The position numbers were made by a program, and so were the translations under genes. DNA of 64,000 nt, taken from Pseudofrankia coriaricola (GTDB lineage Bacteria; Actinomycetota; Actinomycetes; Frankiales; Frankiaceae). The notes beneath the pieces were generated by a model. The model was not told the origin of the DNA. It was given only the letters and a program-made list of their open reading frames with translations, and ran no database searches. Shown here piece after piece: positions 25,410 through 33,338 of this stretch. Numbering within the stretch: the stretch's first letter is position 1; each line of letters begins with the position of its first letter. Location of the stretch: the NCBI RefSeq assembly GCF_001854805.1, contig NZ_MBLO01000221.1, forward strand, positions 16,424-80,423. The letters are read 5' to 3'.

Positions 25410-27337
25410 CGCGCCACCTCCGTGTCGGTCCTGTCCGTGTCGGTCCTGTCCGTGTCGGTCCTGCCGCCGTCGTTCGGCGTGTCCGTCGTCGTGGTGCCTG
25501 TCGTCTGGGCCGCCCACAGCTGGGCGTAGCGGCCGCCGGCCGCGACCAGCTCCGGGTGCCGGCCGCGCTCGACGACCCGTCCCGTGTCGAGGACCAGGAT
25601 CTGGTCGGCGGCGGTGATGCTGGCCAGGCGGTGCGCGATCACCAGCACCGTGCGCCCGGCGGCCACGGCGGACAGCGCGTCCTGGATCGCGGCCTCCGAC
25701 TCCGGGTCCGCCCACGAGGTCGCCTCGTCGAGGACGAGGACGGGGGTGTCGGCCACCAGGGCACGGGCGATCGTGACCCGCTGTGCCTCGCCGCCCGAGA
25801 GATGGGCGTCCTCGCCTATCACCGAGTCGTAGCCGCGGGGCAGCACGCTGATCACGTCGTGGACCTGGGCCGCGATGGCGGCCTCGACGACCCGTTCGCG
25901 GGTCGTTCCCGGCCGGGCCAGCGCGATGTTGTCGCGCACGCTGACCCGCAGCAGCCCGACGTCCTGCGTCACGAACCCGACCTGCCGGTACAGCCGCTCG
26001 GTGCCGACGTCCCGCACGTCCACGCCGCCCAGCAGGACGGCGCCGCGGTCCGGGTCGGCGAAGCGGGGCAGCAGGCTGGCCAGCGTCGACTTGCCCGCGC
26101 CGGACGGGCCGACGAGCGCCGTCACCGTGCCCGGCTCGAGCACCGCGTCGACGCCGTCGAGGACGCGGACGCGGTCGTCGTAACCGAACGACACGTCCCG
26201 CAGCTCGACCCGGTGTCCCGCCGGCTCGCGCGGCCGTTCCGGCTCGGTGACGACCGGGGTCGCCAACAGGGAGGCGATGGCGGTGGCGGCGCCGCGGGCA
26301 AGCTGCAGCGCCGTGGCGGAGTGCTCCAGGTTCAGCAGCGGCCCGGCGAGCCCGATGCCCAGAACGACGAAGGGCACCACGTCGGCGGGCGCGCACCAGC
26401 CGGCCTGGGTGAACCCGATGCCGGCACCGAGGATCACCAGCAGCATCGTCGGCCCGGAGACCGCGGCCATCGTGATCGCGAACGGCCGCAGCATGGGCTT
26501 CGTCCAGCCCTCGAAGGCGTCGGCGAACGCGTCTGTCTCGCGCAGGAACCGGGCGTGCGCCCGCCGCGCCTGCCCGAAGGCCTTCACCACGGCGATGCCG
26601 CGTACGAACTCCACCGCGGCGGCGTTGATCCGCCCGAGCGCCGCGACGTAGGTGGCCATCTGCTCGCCGTAGCCCTTCGTCATCCGCCCGTAGGAGAACG
26701 CGAAGAACACCAGCGGCACCAGCGTGACCAGCGCGAGCCGCCAGTCCGCCCAGAACAGGTAGCCGAGCACCACCAGCGGCGTGACGGCGGCGCCGACGAA
26801 GTCGTTCGCGGCGTGGGCCACGAGCGTGTGCAGGGCCGACACCTGGTCCTGCACCGCCGTCTTCACGACGCCGCTGGAGCGCTGGTCGAACCAGCCCAGC
26901 TGGGCCCGTCCCAGCCGTCGCGCCAGGCGCGTGCGCAGGTCGAACGTCAGGTCGTTGTCGGCGTGGTGGCTGATCGCCCCGGCCGCGCCGACCAGCGCGA
27001 AGCGCGCCACGAACGCGGCGACCGCCACGAGCACGATCGTCCACGCCCGGCCGTGGTCGACCGGGGCGCGCAGCAGGGTGCTGGCCAGCTCGCCGATGCA
27101 CACGTACGGAACGACCGCCGCCACGGAGCCGGCGGCCTGGCACACCGCCGCGACGACCAGCCGCCCGCGTACCGGTCCGAGCAGGGTGCCCAGAGCCGCG
27201 GGCGGAGGGTCCTGCCCGCCGGACGGTGTCGACGGCCCTGTCGGGGCCTCGGTCTCGGCGGCCGCGTCGGCGTCGGCGTCGGCCCGCCCGGCGGCAGCGG
27301 CCCGCGGCCCGGCCGTCGCCGGTGGCGTCTCGGCCAT
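25406..27337 (-). CDS. ABC transporter, fused permease-ATPase (IrtA-like without SIP domain), pair 1
   Basis: A 643-residue half-transporter. An Ala/Pro-rich cytoplasmic leader of about 50 residues precedes six membrane helices and an ATPase with Walker A GPSGAGKST, signature LSGGEAQRVTIARAL, Walker B VLVLDEATSWADPES and H-loop IAHRL. The C-terminus carries a repetitive RTDTDRTDTDRTDTE tail encoded by 15-bp repeats. Unlike mycobacterial IrtA it has no N-terminal siderophore-interacting domain. It is the first gene of a two-gene operon whose promoter region holds an iron box (27405-27423), so iron-repressed expression is likely. Confidence 0.92.
   Translation of the reverse strand: MAETPPATAGPRAAAAGRADADADAAAETEAPTGPSTPSGGQDPPPAALGTLLGPVRGRLVVAAVCQAAGSVAAVVPYVCIGELASTLLRAPVDHGRAWTIVLVAVAAFVARFALVGAAGAISHHADNDLTFDLRTRLARRLGRAQLGWFDQRSSGVVKTAVQDQVSALHTLVAHAANDFVGAAVTPLVVLGYLFWADWRLALVTLVPLVFFAFSYGRMTKGYGEQMATYVAALGRINAAAVEFVRGIAVVKAFGQARRAHARFLRETDAFADAFEGWTKPMLRPFAITMAAVSGPTMLLVILGAGIGFTQAGWCAPADVVPFVVLGIGLAGPLLNLEHSATALQLARGAATAIASLLATPVVTEPERPREPAGHRVELRDVSFGYDDRVRVLDGVDAVLEPGTVTALVGPSGAGKSTLASLLPRFADPDRGAVLLGGVDVRDVGTERLYRQVGFVTQDVGLLRVSVRDNIALARPGTTRERVVEAAIAAQVHDVISVLPRGYDSVIGEDAHLSGGEAQRVTIARALVADTPVLVLDEATSWADPESEAAIQDALSAVAAGRTVLVIAHRLASITAADQILVLDTGRVVERGRHPELVAAGGRYAQLWAAQTTGTTTTDTPNDGGRTDTDRTDTDRTDTEVAR
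25420..25462. repeat. 15-bp tandem repeat encoding an acidic Thr/Asp tail
   Basis: TCCGTGTCGGTCCTG is repeated about three times. It encodes the repeated DRTDT units at the C-terminus of the upstream ABC protein, just before the coupled start of the next gene. Confidence 0.8.
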
Positions 27338-27404
27338 CGGTTTCCCCCTTCGTCTCGCGGGTGCCCGGGTGAACGCCCGCCCTTGTCGATCAACAAGTTT
27401 CAGG

Positions 27405-27423
27405 TTAGGTTAGCCTAACTGGA
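27405..27423. promoter_or_regulatory. Iron box (IdeR/DmdR1-like) between divergent ABC and MFS genes
   Basis: TTAGGTTAGCCTAACTGGA matches the 19-base consensus TTAGGTTAGGCTAACCTAA at 15 positions, with a perfect left half. It lies 67 bases before the ABC start on the left and 61 before the MFS start on the right, so it may repress both when iron is plentiful. Confidence 0.75.
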
Positions 27424-27484
27424 CGCTGTCCAATAGACCTGAGACCGGTTTTCTTCCGCCGCACTCCGCCCGAAGAGAGGCGCC

Positions 27485-29008
27485 ATGTCCATCTCGGAGC
27501 CACCCGACACCGCCGTGGCGAGCCAGCACGCCGTTGAGCCCGAGTCCGGGCCCGGCGCCAGCGAGGCCGCGCCCGCGCCCGTACCCGCGCGGGCCGGGCT
27601 CGTGCTCGCGGTCGTCTGCCTCTGTCAGCTGATGGTGGTGCTCGACATCTCGGTGGTGAACGTCGCGCTGCCGTCCATCCGCGCCGACCTGGGGTTCAGT
27701 GAGAGCGGCCTGCAATGGGTGGTGAACGCCTACACGCTCACCTTCGGCGGGCTGCTGCTGCTCGGCGGCCGGCTCGCCGACCTGGCCGGCCAGCGCCGCG
27801 CGGCCGTCGCCGGGCTGGGCCTGTTCGGGATCACGTCACTGCTCGGCGGGCTCGCCCAGAACCCGGGGGAACTGATCGCGGCGCGGGCCGCGCAGGGTGT
27901 GGCCGGCGCGGTGCTGCTGCCGGTCAGCCTCACCGTCATCACCACCACCTTCGCCGAGGGGGCGGCGCGGCACCGGGCGCTCGCGGTCTGGGGCGCCGTG
28001 GCGGGCGCCGGCAGCGCGGTCGGCGTCCTGCTGGGCGGCGTGCTCACCGAGTACCTGAACTGGCGGTGGGTCCTGTTCGTCAACGTCCCGATCGCCGCGG
28101 TCGCCATCCCGCTCGCCGCGACCTGCATCGGCAACCTGCGCACGGCCCGTCGGCCCCGCCTGGACGTCGCCGGCGCGGTGCTGGCCACGGCCGCGATGGT
28201 GGTGCTGGTCTACGGGGTGGTGCGCACAGACACCTACGCGTGGGGCTCGTCGCGGACGCTCGGCACGCTCGGGGTCGCGGCGGTGCTCGCGGTGGCGTTC
28301 GTGCTCGTCGAGCGTCGGGTCGCCGCGCCGCTGGTCCGGTTGGGGATCCTGCGGACCCGGTCGCTGTCGGTGGCCTGTGTCGTCATCTTTCTCGTCGCCT
28401 GCGGCCAGTTCGGCGCGTTCTACTTCGCCTCGCTGTACCTGCAGGGCGTGCTCGAATACAGCCCGCTGCGGACGGGGCTGGCGTTCGTGCCCTTCGCCCT
28501 GGGCGTGATCGCCGGCACGATCGTGGCCGGGCGCCTGATGTCCCGGGTCGGTCCGCGCCCGCTGCTGGTCAGCGGGCTGGCGCTGGGCGCGGTCGGGATG
28601 GGCTGGTTCGGCTGGGTCAGCCCGGACGGCAGCTTCGCCGCGGACCTGCTCGGCCCCTCCCTGGTCACCTCGGTGGGCCTCGGGCTGTGCATGGTCACTA
28701 ACACGGCCGCCGGCACCACCGGCGTCGCGCGCGAGGAGGCCGGGCTGGCCTCGGGCCTGCTGAACGCGGCCCGGCAGTGCGGGGGAAGCATCGGCCTGGC
28801 GGTGCTCGTCACCGTCGCGGCCACCGTCACCCGCCACCAGGCCGACCCGGCCAGCCCGGCCGCCGTCACCACCGGCTACGACCGCGCCTTCCTCATCGCC
28901 GGCATCCTCATCGGCGTCGCCGCGCTGGCCGCCTTCACGCTACTGCCGTCCCGCCCCCGCGACCGGGCCGCCGGCGACCAGCCGGTCAGCGCCCAGGCGT
29001 CGGCCTAG
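27485..29008 (+). CDS. MFS transporter, DHA2 (EmrB/QacA) family, candidate siderophore exporter
   Basis: A 507-residue protein with about 14 membrane helices. Helix 1 has LVVCLCQLMVVLDISVVNVA-type sequence with the D-I-S-V-V-N-V-A-L-P motif, loop 2-3 is LGGRLADLAGQRRAAV, and helix 5 contains the antiporter motif GAVAGAGSAVGVLLGGVLTE followed by WRWVLFVNVP. These define proton-driven drug or metabolite exporters. The ATG at 27485 follows AGAGG. Divergent from the ABC pair and beside an iron box, it is a good candidate for exporting the siderophore made by the NRPS genes, though this is inference. Confidence 0.92.
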   Translation: MSISEPPDTAVASQHAVEPESGPGASEAAPAPVPARAGLVLAVVCLCQLMVVLDISVVNVALPSIRADLGFSESGLQWVVNAYTLTFGGLLLLGGRLADLAGQRRAAVAGLGLFGITSLLGGLAQNPGELIAARAAQGVAGAVLLPVSLTVITTTFAEGAARHRALAVWGAVAGAGSAVGVLLGGVLTEYLNWRWVLFVNVPIAAVAIPLAATCIGNLRTARRPRLDVAGAVLATAAMVVLVYGVVRTDTYAWGSSRTLGTLGVAAVLAVAFVLVERRVAAPLVRLGILRTRSLSVACVVIFLVACGQFGAFYFASLYLQGVLEYSPLRTGLAFVPFALGVIAGTIVAGRLMSRVGPRPLLVSGLALGAVGMGWFGWVSPDGSFAADLLGPSLVTSVGLGLCMVTNTAAGTTGVAREEAGLASGLLNAARQCGGSIGLAVLVTVAATVTRHQADPASPAAVTTGYDRAFLIAGILIGVAALAAFTLLPSRPRDRAAGDQPVSAQASA

Positions 29009-29021
29009 ACGCCGAGGCGCC

Positions 29022-29055
29022 TGCCGGTGTCCGTCCCCCCGGGCGGACACCAGCA
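29022..29055. terminator. Bidirectional hairpin between convergent genes
   Basis: GGTGTCCG (29026-29033) pairs with CGGACACC (29044-29051), with outer TGC/GCA and inner CC/GG extensions. It sits between the MFS gene (ends 29008) and the convergent membrane-protein gene (ends 29118). Confidence 0.65.
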
Positions 29056-29117
29056 AGCGCCGGTGGACCATGCGTGCCGCGCCTCACCAGCCGAGGGAGG
29101 TCGCCGGGCAAGGCCCG

Positions 29118-29726
29118 TCAGGCTGTGGGGACGGCCGCCGCCACGGGCGCGGTCCGAGGCCGCAGGGTGGCGAGCCCGGCGGCGGCCAGGCCGAGTCCGA
29201 TGACCGTCTCCGTGCCGGAAAGCGGAAGCGCGGGGCACAGGCCGACGACGACCAGTGCCCAGCCGGCCCAGCGAGCGAGGACCTTCGCGCGCAGGGTGGC
29301 GATCCCGAGTAGTAGGAAGGCCAGGTTGCTGACCCAGGCCAGCAGGAAGCCGAGCCCGAGCCGGCCACCTGCGTTGCCGTCGAGGATCGCGGGCGCCTGC
29401 TCGGCGATGGAGGGCGCGATGAACAGATCAGCGAACACGATGCCACCGTTGAGGACGAGGGCGGCCATCGTCAGCGCGACGGCGACGAGGCCGAAGGCCC
29501 GGAGCCGGTCAGCCTGTCGCGCGTAGAGCGCGACGACGCCCCAGGTGAGGAGCACGATCCCGAGCAGGCGCAGCGCGGCGGTCAGCGCGAAGGCGCCGGT
29601 CGTGACCTCCTGGGAAAACTCGTTCGAGGCGTAGTCGGGCGGCAGAAGGTGGAGAAACGCGCCGATCGCGAGCAATACGCCGCCGACGATCGTGGCCCAC
29701 GAGCCGGCGCGGGCGAACAGTTCCAT
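29118..29726 (-). CDS. Multi-pass membrane protein of unknown function
   Basis: A 202-residue protein with about six hydrophobic segments (WATIVGGVLLAIGAFLHLL, LTAALRLLGIVLLTWGVVAL, AFGLVAVALTMAALVLNGGI, FLLAWVSNLAFLLLGIATL, WALVVVGLCPALPLSG, VIGLGLAAAGLATL). The ATG at 29726 has an upstream AAAGG. No catalytic motif is visible. It is divergent from a histidine kinase/response regulator pair, which may control it. It lies within the siderophore locus but has no iron box. Confidence 0.75.
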   Translation of the reverse strand: MELFARAGSWATIVGGVLLAIGAFLHLLPPDYASNEFSQEVTTGAFALTAALRLLGIVLLTWGVVALYARQADRLRAFGLVAVALTMAALVLNGGIVFADLFIAPSIAEQAPAILDGNAGGRLGLGFLLAWVSNLAFLLLGIATLRAKVLARWAGWALVVVGLCPALPLSGTETVIGLGLAAAGLATLRPRTAPVAAAVPTA

Positions 29727-29819
29727 GATGTGACTACCTTTCGACGCGTGCGGGTGGGCTGGAGCAGCCGGATGGCCGGGTGTGGCCCAGGCCGGTCGGT
29801 CATCGCGAAGCCGGCGCTC

Positions 29820-29896
29820 GGCCGGCCGAAACCCCCGGCCGGTCGAAAACTCAGGACGGTTGAAATCCCTGGCCGGTCGAAAACCTGGCCGGATTC
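29820..29896. repeat. Imperfect short repeats upstream of the membrane-protein gene
   Basis: GGCCGGTCGAAAAC occurs at about 29838 and 29874, with diverged relatives (GGCCGGCCGAAACC, GGACGGTTGAAATC) between and before them, giving a roughly 18-bp imperfect array in the divergent promoter region. Confidence 0.6.
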
Positions 29897-30010
29897 GGCG
29901 GACCACGCGCCGCCTGGGTTGGCCAGGCGACACCGTGCACGCTAGGAAAGGATTGGTTCGCCGTCGTCAGCATCAAGGCGGGTCTTGTGCGCCCGGGCGG
30001 GGGAGGCGGG

Positions 30011-30028
30011 GTCTGCCGCAAGGCAGAC
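30011..30028 (+). promoter_or_regulatory. GNRA-capped hairpin in the histidine-kinase leader
   Basis: GTCTGCC-GCAA-GGCAGAC is a perfect 7-bp stem with a GCAA tetraloop, ending 33 bases before the kinase ATG. It would form in the mRNA leader if transcription starts upstream. Confidence 0.4.
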
Positions 30029-30061
30029 GTCCTGCCTGGTCGATCTCGCTAAGGTGCGGGT

Positions 30062-31222
30062 ATGCGGGGAGCCTGGGTCGTTCGAACCGTCCGCCGTTTC
30101 GTGCGGGCGCCCGCGGCGGACGTCGTCCTGGCCGCCGCGGTGGCCGGCAATGGCCTGTTCGACGCGCTCAAGGGACCAGACTGGCCGCCGGACGCGTCCC
30201 GTCCGGCAATCGCGGTCCTGGCGCTGATCTCGGCCGCATGTCTGGCCTTGCGACGGCGCCGGCCGCTGCTGGCATTTACCGGGATCATGGCCCCGTTGAC
30301 GGCCATCCTCGTGGTCTTCGGCCATTACGAGAATGGCTGGTCGCTGCTTGTCGCGCTCGTCGCGGCCTATTCGGTCGGGGTGCACGGCACGAATCCGCCG
30401 TATGCCGGCGCCGTCATGGTGTGCTTCGCCGCCGCGATGGGCCTGCGTCAGCCTTCCGGCGACGCGTACCCGGACATGGTGTTTACCGCGGTGGCGCTTG
30501 GACTGCCGTTTGCCGTCGGGCTGACCGTCCGGGCGCTGCGCGGGCGCGGCCGCCTGCTGGAACAGCGGGCGCAGGCGCTGGAACGGGAGCAGGAGCAGCG
30601 TGCTGCCACGGCGGTCGCCGCGGAACGCCGCCGGATCGCCCGCGAGCTGCACGACATCATCTCCCACAGCCTGGGCATCGTGGTGCTCCAGGCCGGCGTC
30701 GTCGAGCAGGTCCTCGAACGTGATCCCGCCAAGGCACGGGCGGCACTGGCGTTGATTCGCGCTACCGGGCAGGAGGCGATCGGGGAGATGGGGACGCTCG
30801 TCGGCCTCATCCGCGACGACACGCGGGCCCCGCTGGACCCCCAGCCCACGCTGGCCGACCTCGACCGGCTGGTCGCGACCACCCGGGCGCTCGGGCTGCC
30901 GGTCCGGGTCGTGACCGAGGGGCCGCCCGACAGGCTGCCCGCCGCGGTCGAGCTGTCGGCGTACCGGGTCGTTCAGGAGAGCCTGACCAACGCGCTCAAG
31001 CACGCCGGGAAAGCCCAGGTGGACGTCGTGTTGCGATATCGGCCGCACGACCTGGAGGTCGAGGTCTCCGACGACGGCGCCGACGGCCGGCAGGGCACGG
31101 GCGGCAGGCACGGCCTCACCGGGCTGAAGGAACGGGTGGCGGTCTTCGGCGGGCGGTTCGAGGCCGGCCGCGGCGAGTCCGGGGGCTGGACGGTGCGAGC
31201 GTCGTTCCCCACCGCCCGATGA
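30062..31222 (+). CDS. Two-component sensor histidine kinase (NarL-type, HisKA_3)
   Basis: A 386-residue kinase. About five or six N-terminal hydrophobic segments (residues about 20-157) form a membrane sensor with no large external domain. A short coiled coil ([20 protein letters not shown]) leads into the dimerisation box [20 protein letters not shown] with phospho-acceptor His197. The ATPase domain has [16 protein letters not shown] (N box) and a [13 protein letters not shown] box. The start follows AAGGTG. It overlaps the response regulator gene by four bases (ATGA). The signal is unknown; DesK-like architecture suggests membrane or envelope sensing. Confidence 0.94.
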   Translation: MRGAWVVRTVRRFVRAPAADVVLAAAVAGNGLFDALKGPDWPPDASRPAIAVLALISAACLALRRRRPLLAFTGIMAPLTAILVVFGHYENGWSLLVALVAAYSVGVHGTNPPYAGAVMVCFAAAMGLRQPSGDAYPDMVFTAVALGLPFAVGLTVRALRGRGRLLEQRAQALEREQEQRAATAVAAERRRIARELHDIISHSLGIVVLQAGVVEQVLERDPAKARAALALIRATGQEAIGEMGTLVGLIRDDTRAPLDPQPTLADLDRLVATTRALGLPVRVVTEGPPDRLPAAVELSAYRVVQESLTNALKHAGKAQVDVVLRYRPHDLEVEVSDDGADGRQGTGGRHGLTGLKERVAVFGGRFEAGRGESGGWTVRASFPTAR

Positions 31223-31899
31223 CCCGGGTGCTTCTCGTCGACGACCAGGCCGTCGTCCGTACCGGCCTGCGTACGATTCTGGAATGCCATGACGACATCG
31301 AGGTCGTCGGCGAGGCGGCCGACGGTCGGGAAGCCATCACGCTGACCGCCGCGCTCGATCCCGACGTCGTCATCATGGACATCCGGATGCCGGTCCTGGA
31401 CGGCATCGAAACGACCCGCCGGCTGGTCCGCGCCGGAGCCCGCGGCAGGATCGTCATGCTCACCACCTACGGGCTCGACGAATATGTGTACGCGGCGCTG
31501 CGCGCCGGAGCCGCCGGTTTCCTGCTCAAGACCGACCCGCCGATCCGGCTGGTGGAAGCGGTCCGGGTCGTGGCCGGCGGCGACGCGCTGCTCGGGCCGG
31601 AGACCACCCGTCGACTCATCGAACGTTTTCTCTCCGGCCCCCCACCCGACGCGCAGGTCCCGCCCGAGCTGGCGACGCTGACCGGCCGCGAGCGGGAAGT
31701 TCTCGGACTGGTCGCCCGAGGGCTGTCCAACCAGGAGATAGCAGGAACGCTGTACATCGGCGAGGGCACCGTCAAGACACACGTCGCCCGCGTCCTGGCC
31801 AAGCTGCGGCTGCGAGACCGCGTGCAGGCCGTCGTCTACGTATACGAATGTGGCCTCATCCGGCCCGGCCAGGCCGCGAATCCCGCCGACGATTCCTGA
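31219..31899 (+). CDS. Response regulator, NarL/LuxR type
   Basis: A 226-residue regulator. The receiver domain starts [20 protein letters not shown] and has the phosphorylation site Asp54 in [12 protein letters not shown], followed by the switch Thr in [12 protein letters not shown] and Lys in FLLKTDPP. The C-terminal LuxR HTH is [20 protein letters not shown] then [20 protein letters not shown]. It is translationally coupled to the sensor kinase. The divergent membrane protein at 29118 is a plausible target. Confidence 0.96.
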   Translation: MTRVLLVDDQAVVRTGLRTILECHDDIEVVGEAADGREAITLTAALDPDVVIMDIRMPVLDGIETTRRLVRAGARGRIVMLTTYGLDEYVYAALRAGAAGFLLKTDPPIRLVEAVRVVAGGDALLGPETTRRLIERFLSGPPPDAQVPPELATLTGREREVLGLVARGLSNQEIAGTLYIGEGTVKTHVARVLAKLRLRDRVQAVVYVYECGLIRPGQAANPADDS

Positions 31900-32117
31900 C
31901 CTCGTGAACGCGTCTGGCGACCCGCGCCGGGCCTGGACGCGTCATGGGGCGACCCGGGCTGGGCCTGGCCGCCATCCGGCTGTCCGCGGGCGGGCGGGCG
32001 CGGTGGGACGGGCGGAGCGGGCCGTCCGGATGGCTGAGCCAGGTCGCCCACGCGGTCCCGCCGAGGAGATGGCCAACCAGGATGCGGAACGGCCACCATC
32101 CGGGGACGTGCATTGCG

Positions 32118-32822
32118 TTACTTCCAGTACGCCTGCGCCTTGACGGAGTGCTTCGGCAGCGCGTGCTGGCCGCGGATTGTCTGCGTGATCGATCGTGTGG
32201 TCAGGCCGTCGCAGCCGATCCACGCGAAGGCGTCGGGTGGACAGGTGATCTGTTCGGCGGCCTCGCGCAGGAGCTGGCCGTCGTTGATCCGTTCGAGCCA
32301 GGTGACGGTGGCCGTGTCGCTCGCACGCACCGGGATGTCCTTGTCGGATTCGTGTTGCCACTCCAGCCAGACTCGGGCCGGCGTGTCGCCGATCGCGTCG
32401 AGCAGTGAGTTGATTGCCGGCAGCGACGCGGTGTCGCCGAAGATGATGAACTCCGACGGGAGCGGATCAGGGAGTCTGAACTTCGAGCCCATCACGGTCG
32501 CCTCGATCTCGGTACCGGGCTGGGCCTGTCGCGCCCATCGGGCCGCGGGTCCCTCGTGGATCGCGAACTCGATGTCGAAGGTGTCGTTGTCGGCGTCCGG
32601 GTCCACCAGCGTGTAACCGCGCTGTTGCAGGGCCCCGGTGTCGTCTGCGAACCACAGGCGGATCCACTGCGTGGGATGGATGGGGTGATCGGCGAGCAGG
32701 CCGCCACCGGTGAAGCCCAGCCGGAGGTAGGAGTCGGTGATCTGCCGGCTGGAGGTCACCGTGAGCCGGTAGTCGCTACCACCGAACGCCTTGAGGACCA
32801 GACCGTTGAAGCCTTTGCTCAT
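32118..32822 (-). CDS. Siderophore-interacting protein (ferric-siderophore reductase family)
   Basis: A 234-residue flavoprotein-reductase-like protein of the SIP family. FAD-binding features include RGYTLVDPDADNDTFDIEFA (the R-x-Y-T motif), GPAARWARQAQPGTEI and the PS-x-FIIFGDTASLPAINSLL nucleotide segment. It ends with HSVKAQAYWK, the typical SIP C-terminus. It reduces ferric siderophore in the cytosol to release iron. The ATG at 32822 lacks a ribosome site and is almost abutted by an iron box (32828-32846), so expression should be tightly iron-controlled. It is divergent from ABC pair 2. In mycobacteria the same domain is fused to IrtA; here it is separate. Confidence 0.93.
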   Translation of the reverse strand: MSKGFNGLVLKAFGGSDYRLTVTSSRQITDSYLRLGFTGGGLLADHPIHPTQWIRLWFADDTGALQQRGYTLVDPDADNDTFDIEFAIHEGPAARWARQAQPGTEIEATVMGSKFRLPDPLPSEFIIFGDTASLPAINSLLDAIGDTPARVWLEWQHESDKDIPVRASDTATVTWLERINDGQLLREAAEQITCPPDAFAWIGCDGLTTRSITQTIRGQHALPKHSVKAQAYWK

Positions 32823-32827
32823 GGCGC

Positions 32828-32846
32828 TTAGGGTAACCTGACCTAA
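32828..32846 (-). promoter_or_regulatory. Iron box at the SIP gene start
   Basis: TTAGGGTAACCTGACCTAA matches the IdeR/DmdR1 consensus at 15 of 19 positions, with both outer halves TTAGG/CCTAA intact. It ends five bases before the ATG, where a ribosome site would normally be, suggesting a very short or leaderless transcript. Confidence 0.75.
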
Positions 32847-33142
32847 CTTGCGTCTGGAAGATGTGGGGGTTGCCCCAACTCGTGCCCCGAACGCCGGGGT
32901 TGCCGGGCGGTCCGTTCGCGGGGACGGCGGCAGCAGGAAGCATCGCGCCGAACACGAGAGCACCGGGCGGGACCAGCGTCGAGCCCTCGCGACGACGACG
33001 GACTGAACGGCCTCGCCGGCGTTCCTCGGCGAGGCCGGGCCCACGATGCCAGACCTACGGCGGCGAAGACCCCCGACGCTCGTCGGCGCGACGCCGACGA
33101 CCAGGCGAACGTCGGTCCCGAGCAGGCGGGCGAGCGGGCAAG

Positions 33143-33161
33143 TTAGGTTAGGTTAAGCTAA
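33143..33161 (+). promoter_or_regulatory. Iron box upstream of ABC pair 2
   Basis: TTAGGTTAGGTTAAGCTAA matches the 19-base consensus at 17 positions. A second overlapping register begins at 33148. It lies 177 bases before the ATG of the first ABC gene. Confidence 0.8.
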
Positions 33162-33338
33162 TTTTGGGTTGAGTGTCGATGGATGGGGCCGCGTGCCGTC
33201 CCGTCCTGCTGCTCCAGGAGCCGTCCTCGCGGCCGCCCGGCTGACGCGTGACGCGACCGCCCCGCTTCGCGGGGATCCGCCACGGCGAGACGGCACGTGA
33301 CACGGTCAGGGCACTGGCCGAGAAATGGGGGGCTGGTG

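Noticed and set aside
23649..27143. A 1164-residue frame suggesting one giant fused ABC protein
   Set aside because: The first half is in the wrong frame for the upstream ABC gene and encodes Arg-rich nonsense; the true gene starts at the GTG at 25409.
25556..27418. Long plus-strand open frame opposite the first ABC pair
   Set aside because: It is antisense to well-supported ABC motifs, with no motif of its own.
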